Numbered from the stretch's first letter, positions 1 to 4,729 are shown. The stretch is DNA of 5,078 nt from Kouleothrix aurantiaca (GCA_001399705.1 LJCR01000224.1:1-5078), one strand, 5' to 3'. The notes: a model not told the origin generated them from the sequence alone. Translations and numbers: made by a program.

Positions 1-701
1 GTTGGCACCAGACCCAGGTGCAGCAGCGCCAGCCAGCCGCCGAGCGGGTAGGAAACGACCAGCCCACTGGCCAGCGCGACCGGCAGCAGCAGCAGCGCGC
101 CGGCCGCAAAGCCCACGGTGATCGGCTGGAGCGGGTGGTAGCGCCCGGCCAGCGTGCGCGTGCACAGCGCAATGGTCGAATAGCCCAGCGCCGAGGCCAG
201 CGCCAGCAGCACGCCCGCAAGCGTTTGCCCCGGCACAATCGCGACATTCGCGCCGCCGCCGCTCATGATCAGCAGCACCGTGCCGAGCAGCGCCGCGCCG
301 AGCGACAGCAGCGCCGGCCCGCTCAGGCGCTCGCGCAGCATGATCGCGCTGAACAGCGCCACCATCACCGGCGCGGTGCAGAGGGTGATCAGCACGGCGA
401 TCGCCACGCCCACGCGCGCAATCGCCGCAAAGTAGCACACCTGGTACTGCGCCATCGCGCCGCCCAGCAGGATCATAAACAGCAGGTCGCGGCGGGCGAT
501 CTGGAAGGCGCGCCGCCCGAGCGTGAACCAGCAGAATGCCACCAGCACCGGCGTGGCGATCAGCAGGCGGAAAAATCCAATCGAGAGCGCGTTCGTACCC
601 GACACCTGGTAGATATATTTGGTGGCGACACCGACGGTGCCCCACATAATCGCGGCGAGCAGAATCAGGATCAGCCCGCGTGACGCTTGATTGCCGCGCA
701 T
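1..701 (-). CDS. EamA/DMT-superfamily permease (3' end beyond window)
   Basis: An inner-membrane permease of the drug/metabolite transporter superfamily; the family exports or imports small metabolites such as amino acids, but the substrate cannot be read from sequence. The 233 visible residues are almost wholly hydrophobic, with about seven membrane segments (near residues 9-28, 38-58, 72-91, 98-119, 128-147, 160-180 and 195-215). The first EamA repeat shows IMWGTVGVATKY at 18-29, an FRLLIATP element near 44-51, and the family-typical end of the repeat, ERLSGPALLSLGAALLGTVL, near 124-143. The second repeat starts near residue 160 (GVLLALASALGYSTIAL). Such proteins usually have about 300 residues and ten helices, so roughly the last three helices are missing because the window ends. 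The ATG at 701 is preceded by AAGGA about ten bases upstream. It follows a 305-base spacer with leader-like structure. The long plus-strand reading frame over it is Arg/Gln-rich and is a shadow. Confidence 0.93.
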   Translation of the reverse strand, partial: MRGNQASRGLILILLAAIMWGTVGVATKYIYQVSGTNALSIGFFRLLIATPVLVAFCWFTLGRRAFQIARRDLLFMILLGGAMAQYQVCYFAAIARVGVAIAVLITLCTAPVMVALFSAIMLRERLSGPALLSLGAALLGTVLLIMSGGGANVAIVPGQTLAGVLLALASALGYSTIALCTRTLAGRYHPLQPITVGFAAGALLLLPVALASGLVVSYPLGGWLALLHLGLVP

Positions 702-830
702 AGAATTTCGATCCTTTTTGTTCAGGGGCGTGCGCGTGGCAGCGCAGGGCCAGCGCACAGAGGCGCGGCCGAAGCCCGGTTTATTTCAGCAACAGGGCGA
801 ACAAAAGGCAGGATCGCGGGAACGCAAAGC

Positions 831-885
831 GCAGGCCGGGAAGGGCCTGAAGCGGCAACGAGAAGCCTGCCCGCCAGTTAGCGGG
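831..885 (-). promoter_or_regulatory. Attenuator-like set of alternative hairpins
   Basis: Three pairings can be seen on the minus strand. Hairpin A: CCCGC (885-881) with GCGGG (874-870), enclosing the short ORF stop. Hairpin B: CAGGCC (849-844) with GGCCTG (837-832), six-base loop. Alternative C: GCAGGC (870-865) with GCCTGC (836-831). C uses the same 3' arm as B and shares one base with A, so C excludes B. This is the logic of an amino-acid attenuator, in which a stalled ribosome over A would leave the C arm free. The tail after hairpin B (CGCTTTGCGTT) is only weakly T-rich, which counts against B being a strong intrinsic terminator. Confidence 0.3.
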
Positions 886-925
886 TGGCTGGAGGGGGCA
901 GAATGCTGCAGTGTGTGTGCGGCAT
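878..925 (-). CDS. Putative 15-residue leader peptide in the transporter leader
   Basis: A short minus-strand ORF, MPHTHCSILPPPATR and TAA, beginning with ATG at 925. A weak Shine-Dalgarno-like GAGAA lies seven bases upstream. An upstream in-frame GTG at 952 would give 24 residues. It contains three consecutive proline codons (CCC CCT CCA, 898-890), a classic ribosome-stalling stretch, and a His-Thr-His run. Its stop codon lies in the loop of the hairpin at 870-885, the geometry expected of a translated attenuator leader. There is no family match I can name. The small size means chance occurrence is possible, so this is a hypothesis supported by position rather than by homology. Confidence 0.3.
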   Translation of the reverse strand: MPHTHCSILPPPATR

Positions 926-945
926 GATCACGTTCTCAATCAGAA

Positions 946-978
946 ACGGCACGGCGTGCTCGGTGCGCGCCGTGCCGT
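946..978 (-). repeat. Perfect 11-base inverted repeat (hairpin)
   Basis: ACGGCACGGCG at 946-956 is the exact reverse complement of CGCCGTGCCGT at 968-978, with an 11-base loop. It lies just after the stop codon of the gene at 1007-1423 and immediately next to the candidate -10 at 984-979. It could be that gene's terminator, but only a TTTC follows the stem on the minus strand. Alternatively it could be an operator or the first structure of the transporter leader. Confidence 0.5.
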
Positions 979-987
979 ATGATACCA
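979..987 (-). promoter_or_regulatory. Candidate extended -10 promoter for the transporter leader
   Basis: The minus strand reads TGG-TATCAT, i.e. a TGN extension followed by a -10 hexamer matching TATAAT at four of six positions. There is no convincing -35, as is common for extended -10 promoters. It sits about 20 bases past the stop codon of the upstream gene and about 280 bases before the transporter ATG. The same TGG-TA arrangement occurs ahead of the PHP gene and the LtrA gene. Confidence 0.4.
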
Positions 988-1006
988 CACGTTGCGAAGT
1001 GCGCGA

Positions 1007-1423
1007 TCAGCGCGAAGGCCGAGCTGGGGCCATGTTCATGGTCAGCGCGGCGGCGAGCGGCACAATCAGCGCGAGTGCGCTTTGCAGCAGCAGCGGCGTG
1101 GCATTCAGGCGCAGTGGCTCGGCCAGCAGGAGCACCGCCGCGGCCCCGCTGATGCTGCCGAGCAGGCTCAGCCAGTAGGTCGAGCGCCCGCCCAGGCGCC
1201 GGCCCGCCGCCCACACGCCCAGCGATGCGCCGAGGGTGTAGCCCACGATCGAGCCAAGCACCGCGCCGATCAGGTCGCCCCAGCCGCCGCTGCCGCCCGC
1301 AAACAGGCGCGCGGCGACAAAGCCCAGCGCCGCGCCGCACACGATTCCGGCCGCACAGCCAGCCAGCGCCTCGAGGATGATCTGGAGCGCCAGCGGGCGC
1401 GCGGCAGAGCATTGCGATTGCAT
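1007..1423 (-). CDS. Small glycine-zipper membrane protein, function unknown
   Basis: I do not recognise this 138-residue protein as a named family. It is strongly hydrophobic with about four membrane helices (near residues 14-42, 51-74, 84-103 and 107-128). Helix 1 carries glycines at 22, 26, 30 and 34, helix 2 at 53, 57, 61, 65 and 69, and helix 3 at 89 and 93. These i/i+4 zippers allow very tight helix packing or oligomerisation. A short Arg-rich segment (GRRLGGR, 74-80) between helices 2 and 3 and a basic C-terminus (PARPSR) suggest cytoplasmic sides. The ATG at 1423 has AAGGGA ten bases upstream. A longer frame on the same strand (1481-936, offset) is Arg/Ala-rich without helices and is the less likely reading. 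The gene stands alone between two spacers of more than 200 bases. Its role could be a channel, a stress-related membrane protein or an accessory subunit; none can be chosen from sequence. Confidence 0.72.
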   Translation of the reverse strand: MQSQCSAARPLALQIILEALAGCAAGIVCGAALGFVAARLFAGGSGGWGDLIGAVLGSIVGYTLGASLGVWAAGRRLGGRSTYWLSLLGSISGAAAVLLLAEPLRLNATPLLLQSALALIVPLAAALTMNMAPARPSR

Positions 1424-1458
1424 ATCGGTAGTATCCCTTGATATAAACGAGTTTCACT

Positions 1459-1474
1459 GGCGCAATAGCGCGCC
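1459..1474. repeat. Small inverted repeat upstream of the glycine-zipper gene
   Basis: GGCGC (1459-1463) and GCGCC (1470-1474) form a five-base-arm inverted repeat with a six-base loop, 36 bases upstream of the ATG at 1423. On the minus strand an AT-rich stretch (GTTTATATC) lies between it and the ribosome binding site and could hold the -10. It may be an operator; the arms are short enough to occur by chance. Confidence 0.2.
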
Positions 1475-1514
1475 TATGCAATCAGACGTAGCGCGGGCGG
1501 CGCGGGTTCCATCC

Positions 1515-1542
1515 GGACGAAGGACGACGGACGACGGACGAC
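1515..1542. repeat. Heptamer tandem repeat (GGACGAC)4
   Basis: Four consecutive seven-base units: GGACGAA at 1515-1521, then three identical GGACGAC units at 1522-1528, 1529-1535 and 1536-1542. It lies in the spacer between the M20 gene and the small membrane protein gene. No coding role is apparent, since seven-base units break frame. Confidence 0.85.
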
Positions 1543-1553
1543 CGAATTTGAAC

Positions 1554-1580
1554 CGCAAAGGACGCAAAGGGCGCAAAGGT
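1554..1580. repeat. Nonamer tandem repeat (CGCAAAGGN)3
   Basis: Three nine-base units CGCAAAGG followed by A, G and T respectively, at 1554-1562, 1563-1571 and 1572-1580. The type of element is familiar to me from intergenic regions of filamentous Chloroflexota and some other environmental bacteria, but that comparison is from memory. It begins 12 bases after the GGACGAC array ends. Confidence 0.8.
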
Positions 1581-1595
1581 TTTGAGTGGCAGAAC

Positions 1596-1666
1596 GCTGC
1601 AAACTCAAAACTCAACATTCAACATTCAGAACTTGCAAGCTGCCAACTGCCTATTGCCTACTGCTA
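1596..1666. repeat. Degenerate seven-base-period tract abutting the M20 stop codon
   Basis: From 1603 the sequence can be cut into nine consecutive seven-base units with no gap: four of the type A[C/T]TCAAN (1603-1630), a transition unit ACTTGCA (1631-1637), then units of the type NNYTGCC (1638-1658) and a final TACTGCT (1659-1665). One further unit, GCTGCAA, precedes at 1596-1602. The last unit overlaps the stop codon of the peptidase gene (1664-1666). It resembles heptamer short tandem repeats (STRR) known from filamentous cyanobacteria. Whether it is transcribed as the 3' end of the peptidase mRNA is unknown. Confidence 0.65.
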
Positions 1667-2746
1667 CTCCGCCACAAAGCGCGCCAGCACGTGGTACAGC
1701 TCGACCAGGCTGTCGATCGACACCCACTCTTCGTCGGAATGCAGCCCCGCGCCCACCGGGCCAAAGCACACCGCCGGGATGCGCAGATCGCTGTAGAAGC
1801 GCGCATCCGACGCAAAATGCTCGCGGTAGAGCAGCGCGGGCTGGCCAGACACTGCCTGGTAGGCGGCGGCAAGCTGCTGCACAAAGCTATCGGCTGGGTT
1901 GGTGTTGAGTGGCGAGCCGCCGCGCACCAGCCTGACCGGGCCGTCGAAACATTCCTGCATCGCGGCGATGATCTGGTCGGGCTGCTCGTCGGGCACGTGG
2001 CGCACATCAAAGATGATGTGCACGTCTTCCGGCAGGCGGTTGCTAGTTGCGCCGCCCTGCACCACAGTTGGCACCACGGTCGTGAGCCAGGCCGGCTCGT
2101 CGGGGGTGGGGAAGCGCTGCTCCAGCGCCACCAGCCCGTCGCGCAGCGTGGCAATCGCATTTGTGCCGTCCCACGGGCGCGAGCCGTGCGCAGGCTTGCC
2201 GGGCAGCGTCGCTTCGACCCACAGCACGCCCTTTTGCGCATAGCAGATCTGCATGTCGGTCGGCTCGGCGGCCAGGAAGAACTGGCAGCTCCAGCCCTGC
2301 TCGGCCAGGTAGCCGGTGCCGCGCTCGCCGCCAATTTCTTCGTCGCTCACAAACATAAAGCCCACGTCGGGCGGCGCGGGCTGGGCGGCCAGGTCGCGCA
2401 GCAGGCGCAGCAGCACCGCGCCCGAGCCCTTCATGTCCTGGCTGGCGCGGCCATAGATGCGGCCATCGCGCACGGTGGGATTGAACTGCTCGGGCCGCGC
2501 GGCCACGACGTCGAGGTGTGCGTTCAGCATGAACTTCGGCGCGCGCGTGTCGCGCAGTGTGGCGATCAGGCTGGGCTTGCCTTCGTACTCGACGCGGTGC
2601 ACAAACACGCCCGGCAGCGCCTGCGCGTAGCGCTCGGCATAGTCGATCACCGCCTGCAGCTGGTCGGGCCGGTCGTCGGTGGAGGGGATGGCGATCAGCT
2701 CCGAGGTCAGGCGAACAAGGTCGTCGCGAAGCGATTGGTCACTCAT
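1664..2746 (-). CDS. M20-family zinc metallopeptidase/deacylase (ArgE/DapE/CPG2 type)
   Basis: A cytoplasmic dinuclear-zinc hydrolase that cleaves an amide or peptide bond next to a carboxylate; family members include ArgE, DapE, aminoacylase, CPG2 and dipeptidases. At 360 residues it is normal length and intact. The first metal motif is LNAHLDVV, with ligand His77 and Asp79 beside it. Asp104 in GRASQDMKGSG is the bridging ligand. SDEEIGG gives the catalytic base Glu136 and ligand Glu137. Glu161 in EPTD and His336 in GAGLHSDEEW complete the site. AHGSRPWDGTNAI (186-198) marks the inserted dimerisation domain with its substrate-binding His187. No signal peptide is seen. The ATG at 2746 has only a weak GAGAAAG upstream. 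Its start lies 15 bases after the stop of the small membrane protein gene, so translation coupling is likely. There is no arginine or lysine biosynthesis gene nearby, so ArgE or DapE cannot be assigned; a catabolic amidohydrolase or dipeptidase role is equally possible. Confidence 0.93.
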   Translation of the reverse strand: MSDQSLRDDLVRLTSELIAIPSTDDRPDQLQAVIDYAERYAQALPGVFVHRVEYEGKPSLIATLRDTRAPKFMLNAHLDVVAARPEQFNPTVRDGRIYGRASQDMKGSGAVLLRLLRDLAAQPAPPDVGFMFVSDEEIGGERGTGYLAEQGWSCQFFLAAEPTDMQICYAQKGVLWVEATLPGKPAHGSRPWDGTNAIATLRDGLVALEQRFPTPDEPAWLTTVVPTVVQGGATSNRLPEDVHIIFDVRHVPDEQPDQIIAAMQECFDGPVRLVRGGSPLNTNPADSFVQQLAAAYQAVSGQPALLYREHFASDARFYSDLRIPAVCFGPVGAGLHSDEEWVSIDSLVELYHVLARFVAE

Positions 2747-2761
2747 GGGATGTTCTTTCTC

Positions 2762-3106
2762 TCAGCTACGAAGTGGCTGGGCCAGCAGCCGGTGAATCAG
2801 CGGCGGCGAGCCGGGCCAGCGCACCATCAGCCACACGACATAGTAGCGCTGCTCGGCTGGGCGGAACGAGCGCAGCGGCGCGGCGCAGGGCATGCCAAAT
2901 GCACACTGCGGCAGCACGGTTTCGTGCGCCACCACGCGCACCGGGCCAAGCTGCCGGGCGATGTTTGGCAGCGTCGCGCTGCGCAGGCACAAGGCCACGC
3001 CACCAGCCAGGCACAGCCCCAGGCTGCCCAACAGCACAAGGCTTGCGAACACCATCGCGGCGCGCTGCGAGCGCAGCCGGCCTGTATGGGGGCGTTCGTT
3101 GTCCAT
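2762..3106 (-). CDS. Small single-helix membrane protein, unknown function
   Basis: A 114-residue protein of no family I recognise. A basic N-terminus (RLRSQR near 10-15) is followed by one membrane helix at about residues 17-41, rich in Leu, Gly and Ala. By the positive-inside rule the remaining ~70 residues would lie outside the cytoplasm. That part carries a CX5C pair (Cys68 and Cys74, CAFGMPC), which could form a disulphide, and a short hydrophobic stretch YYVVWLMVRW (88-97), likely a beta strand. I chose ATG at 3106 because GGAG lies six bases upstream; an in-frame GTG at 3169 would add 21 residues but sits inside a perfect palindrome and has no ribosome binding site. It ends 15 bases before the M20 gene and is probably its operon partner. 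Confidence 0.65.
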   Translation of the reverse strand: MDNERPHTGRLRSQRAAMVFASLVLLGSLGLCLAGGVALCLRSATLPNIARQLGPVRVVAHETVLPQCAFGMPCAAPLRSFRPAEQRYYVVWLMVRWPGSPPLIHRLLAQPLRS

Positions 3107-3161
3107 CGGGTGCTCCGCTGTTGCAATCGGCGTCGATTGAGGTTGGCTATTTTTCGCTTTC

Positions 3162-3177
3162 GCCGGCACGTGCCGGC
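3162..3177. repeat. Perfect 16-base palindrome
   Basis: GCCGGCACGTGCCGGC is its own reverse complement, without a spacer. Beyond it, after one mismatch, TTT on the left matches AAA on the right. It lies in the leader or promoter region of the small-protein/M20 operon, about 55 bases before the ATG. A dyad with no loop suits a dimeric DNA-binding protein better than an RNA hairpin. No T-tract makes it an intrinsic terminator. Confidence 0.55.
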
Positions 3178-3206
3178 AAAACGCTTATAGGTCAGGCTGT
3201 TGCGCT

Positions 3207-3212
3207 ATTGTA
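3207..3212 (-). promoter_or_regulatory. Weak -10 candidate for the small-protein/M20 operon
   Basis: The minus strand reads TACAAT here within an AT-rich patch, about 100 bases before the ATG at 3106. No good -35 is visible and there is no TG extension. A second weak option, TATAAG, lies at 3190-3185. Either would place the 16-base palindrome at 3162-3177 in the start of the transcript or just after it. Confidence 0.22.
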
Positions 3213-3262
3213 TATTCGGACGTCGTTCTTTTTGCCTGCGGCAGCAAGGTAGTGTTTTTTAT

Positions 3263-3299
3263 GTATATGTTTTCCGCGCTATGCGCGGAAAACATATAC
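3263..3299. repeat. Perfect 17-base-arm inverted repeat (hairpin)
   Basis: The arms at 3263-3279 and 3283-3299 are exact reverse complements with a three-base TAT loop, the strongest secondary structure in the window. The core CCGCGC/GCGCGG is flanked by TTTT on the 5' side and AAAA on the 3' side, then by GTATATG/CATATAC. An intrinsic terminator has the opposite polarity (A's before, T's after). A T6 run precedes the hairpin on the plus strand (3255-3260), so neither strand gives a T-tract after the stem. It lies between the PHP gene and the next gene downstream. It may be a REP/MITE-like repeat or a protein-binding dyad. Confidence 0.8.
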
Positions 3300-3350
3300 G
3301 GCCTCTATGGCGTTTTTGGCATCGATTAAGCTGCTTTAATTCTTCCCAAA

Positions 3351-3364
3351 GGCTTCAAGAAGCC
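3351..3364 (-). terminator. Possible weak terminator after the PHP gene
   Basis: GGCTTC (3351-3356) and GAAGCC (3359-3364) form a six-base stem with a two- to four-base loop, 38 bases past the PHP stop codon. On the minus strand the stem is followed by TTTGGG. The short T-run makes this a weak intrinsic terminator at best. Confidence 0.3.
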
Positions 3365-3371
3365 AAGAACA

Positions 3372-3399
3372 TTCTGCCTTCTGCCTTCTGACTCCTGCG
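3372..3399. repeat. Heptamer tandem repeat (TTCTGCC) abutting the PHP stop codon
   Basis: Seven-base units TTCTGCC (3372-3378), TTCTGCC (3379-3385), TTCTGAC (3386-3392) and TCCTGCG (3393-3399), ending two bases before the PHP stop codon. The period and the TGCC core match the second half of the tract at 1638-1665, and both lie directly 3' of a minus-strand hydrolase gene. Confidence 0.75.
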
Positions 3400-3401
3400 C
3401 G

Positions 3402-4439
3402 TCATTCCTCAACATAGATCGGGTTGCTGAACAGCCACTGCCGGCCCTTGCGCGAGGCCTCCAGGCGGTACACGCCCGGCTCGCGCACGTCGTAGCGGAA
3501 GGCGCGGTTGCTGCGCGCGGCCAGCCGGCCATTGCCAATCAGGCGCAGCTCGGCGGCGCTGCCCACGTCGGCGGTGATCGCGAGCGCGCCATCGCGCAGG
3601 CGCGGGTTGGAGCCAATTTCGCAGCGCTGGCCGCCCTGTTCGGCGTAGAAACCAAGCGCCGGGCAGGTGCCGTCGCGCCGGTTCAGGAAATATGAGCGAC
3701 CGGCGGCCAGCGCGCCATAGACCTGATTCATGGCAGCAGATACGTCGGTGGGCAGCGGCGCGTCGAGCAGCAGGTAGTTCGTCAGCGTGCCAAAGGTCCA
3801 CTGGTAAGGAAAGACCTCGATCTCGCCCCACGGCGCTTTGCGCTTGATCGCGTGCACGTCGATGCCGCCAACGCCGAAGGTGCGCTTGCCCGCCATGTTC
3901 AGCCGGTCCCACCACGCCAGCGTGTCGCTGGTGGGGCCATGGAGCGCGAGCTGCGGGAAGAAGTACATCAGCTCTTTGTTGCGCCGCGTCAGGTGCTCGC
4001 CCCAGTCGCTCAGGTGGTTCCACAGCTCGATGCCGACCGGCCGGCCATCGCGCTCGCGCGGGCCATCGACCGCCCAGTCGTCCCAGCGATAGATGTCTTT
4101 GAAGTCGTTTTTCACATGCTCGTCGGGGTGGGCGATAATCCCAAAGCCGCCACGCGCATACACTTCGTCGACAAAATCCTGCGGCGCGAGCGTGTTGTCC
4201 ACCACCTCGTCGACATTGAGCGCCAGGAAGTGGTTTCGGTCGGGCGTGATCTCGTGGTCGACAACGAGCAGCACACCGTCGTGCCAGCCCTCGTAGTGCT
4301 TGCCGCCAAGCGTGTCGTGGTCGGTCAGGATGATCCACTCCAGGCCGGCGCCGCGCGCCGCGCGCACGAGGTCCTCCACCGAGCCCGAGCCGTCGGAATA
4401 AGTCGTGTGCATATGCAGTGCGCCAGGAGAATAGTGCAT
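3402..4439 (-). CDS. PHP-domain metallohydrolase, CehA/McbA family
   Basis: A 345-residue protein with an N-terminal PHP (polymerase and histidinol phosphatase) metal-dependent hydrolase domain. Metal-binding motifs are complete: HMHTTYSDG gives His9, His11 and Asp16; TDHDT gives Asp40, His41 and Asp42; then Glu63, His70, His104 in IIAHPDE, Glu138 in GIELWN, and Asp194/His196 in GGIDVHA. PHP enzymes act on phosphate esters or, in the CehA/McbA branch, on carbamates and other esters; the natural substrate here is unknown. The last ~90 residues look like a beta-sandwich ending in FSNPIYVEE, as is usual for this branch. No signal peptide is seen. I chose ATG at 4439 because AAGGAAG lies seven bases upstream and the PHP domain starts at once; the frame stays open to 4829 but that would cross a repeat and the divergent LtrA gene. 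It is probably a single-gene transcript. Confidence 0.92.
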   Translation of the reverse strand: MHYSPGALHMHTTYSDGSGSVEDLVRAARGAGLEWIILTDHDTLGGKHYEGWHDGVLLVVDHEITPDRNHFLALNVDEVVDNTLAPQDFVDEVYARGGFGIIAHPDEHVKNDFKDIYRWDDWAVDGPRERDGRPVGIELWNHLSDWGEHLTRRNKELMYFFPQLALHGPTSDTLAWWDRLNMAGKRTFGVGGIDVHAIKRKAPWGEIEVFPYQWTFGTLTNYLLLDAPLPTDVSAAMNQVYGALAAGRSYFLNRRDGTCPALGFYAEQGGQRCEIGSNPRLRDGALAITADVGSAAELRLIGNGRLAARSNRAFRYDVREPGVYRLEASRKGRQWLFSNPIYVEE

Positions 4440-4475
4440 TGCGCTGCTTCCTTGCTGTGTGTTGCTGGTGGCGCA

Positions 4476-4484
4476 AGTATACCA
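4476..4484 (-). promoter_or_regulatory. Extended -10 promoter for the PHP gene
   Basis: The minus strand reads TGG-TATACT, a TGN extension plus a hexamer matching TATAAT at four or five of six positions depending on alignment. There is no good -35. The start of transcription would be near 4469, giving a leader of about 30 bases that contains the AAGGAAG ribosome binding site. Confidence 0.5.
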
Positions 4485-4494
4485 CACCGGCTTG

Positions 4495-4514
4495 CCGCAG
4501 CTTCCGTTCTGCGG
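4495..4514. repeat. Short inverted repeat upstream of the PHP promoter
   Basis: CCGCAG (4495-4500) and CTGCGG (4509-4514) are exact reverse complements with an eight-base loop. It covers the region where a -35 for the PHP gene would lie and might be an operator. The arms are short. Confidence 0.25.
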
Positions 4515-4525
4515 TGTTGGGCCAA

Positions 4526-4592
4526 GCCACAGAGAGCACAGAGCACACTGAGTTTGAGCATTTTTCTCTGTGCTCTCGGTGTGCTCGGTGGC
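4526..4592. repeat. Imperfect CACAGAG-type inverted repeat
   Basis: Arms of 27 bases at 4526-4552 and 4566-4592 match as reverse complements at 20 of 27 positions, with a 13-base spacer. The left arm is purine-rich (CCACAGAGAGCACAGAG) and the right arm is its pyrimidine-rich mirror (CTCTGTGCTCTCGG). It lies in the divergent promoter region between the PHP and LtrA genes. This kind of repeat is, from memory, scattered through intergenic DNA of Chloroflexota and several other phyla. It is not a terminator of either neighbour, since both are transcribed away from it. Confidence 0.7.
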
Positions 4593-4630
4593 TATTCGTG
4601 TGAGCCTAGCCATGCACGCGCAGCAGGGTC

Positions 4631-4659
4631 GTTCAGGCGCGCCACGATGCTGGTACAAT
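4631..4659 (+). promoter_or_regulatory. Extended -10 promoter for the LtrA-family gene
   Basis: TGG-TACAAT at 4651-4659: a TGN extension plus a -10 hexamer with five of six consensus bases. A poor -35 candidate, GTTCAG, lies 17 bases upstream at 4631-4636. Transcription would start near 4666 and give a leader of about 65 bases. Confidence 0.45.
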
Positions 4660-4679
4660 ACCTGCAGCAGATCCCTCGC

Positions 4680-4706
4680 CGCCGCCCGCGCTTTGGTTGG
4701 GCGGCG
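4680..4706 (+). promoter_or_regulatory. Leader hairpin just before the LtrA ribosome binding site
   Basis: CGCCGCCC (4680-4687) and GGGCGGCG (4699-4706) form a perfect eight-base GC stem with an 11-base loop, ending 11 bases before the AAGGAG at 4718-4723. No T-run follows, so it is not an intrinsic terminator. It could stabilise the mRNA or affect initiation. Confidence 0.4.
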
Positions 4707-4729
4707 CACCTGCCACGAAGGAGCATCCC

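Larger units (their letters stand above)
702..1006 (-). promoter_or_regulatory. Long 5' leader of the EamA transporter gene
   Basis: This 305-base stretch between the small membrane protein gene and the transporter holds no ordinary gene. Read on the minus strand it contains, in order, an extended -10 promoter candidate (987-979), an 11-base-arm hairpin (978-946), a short ORF (925-878, possibly from 952), a hairpin with the short ORF's stop codon in its loop (885-870), and two alternative pairings further on (849-832 versus 870-831). The transporter ribosome binding site follows. If the promoter call is right, the transcript leader is about 270 bases long, which is long for a bacterial mRNA and fits transcription attenuation or another leader control. 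No known riboswitch class was recognised. The structures were seen by eye, and no folding energy was calculated. Confidence 0.4.

Noticed and set aside
18..683. Open frame on the plus strand (221 codons)
   Set aside because: It is antisense to the EamA transporter and is extremely rich in Arg, Gln and His, typical of the complement of a Leu/Ala-rich membrane protein.
936..1481. Longer minus-strand frame (181 codons) overlapping the glycine-zipper gene
   Set aside because: Arg-rich without helices or a good ribosome binding site, whereas the 138-codon frame gives regular membrane helices and has AAGGGA upstream.
1515..1666. Possible CRISPR array
   Set aside because: Units are 7-9 bases, directly tandem, without spacers, and no cas gene is present.
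1586..3190. Long open frame on the plus strand (534 codons)
   Set aside because: It lies antisense to the M20 gene, whose catalytic motifs are complete, and to the small membrane protein gene. Its product is His/Arg/Ala-rich with no domain, as expected from high-GC codon shadowing.
3263..3299. Intrinsic terminator for the PHP gene
   Set aside because: No T-tract follows the stem on either strand, and the A/T polarity around the GC core is reversed.
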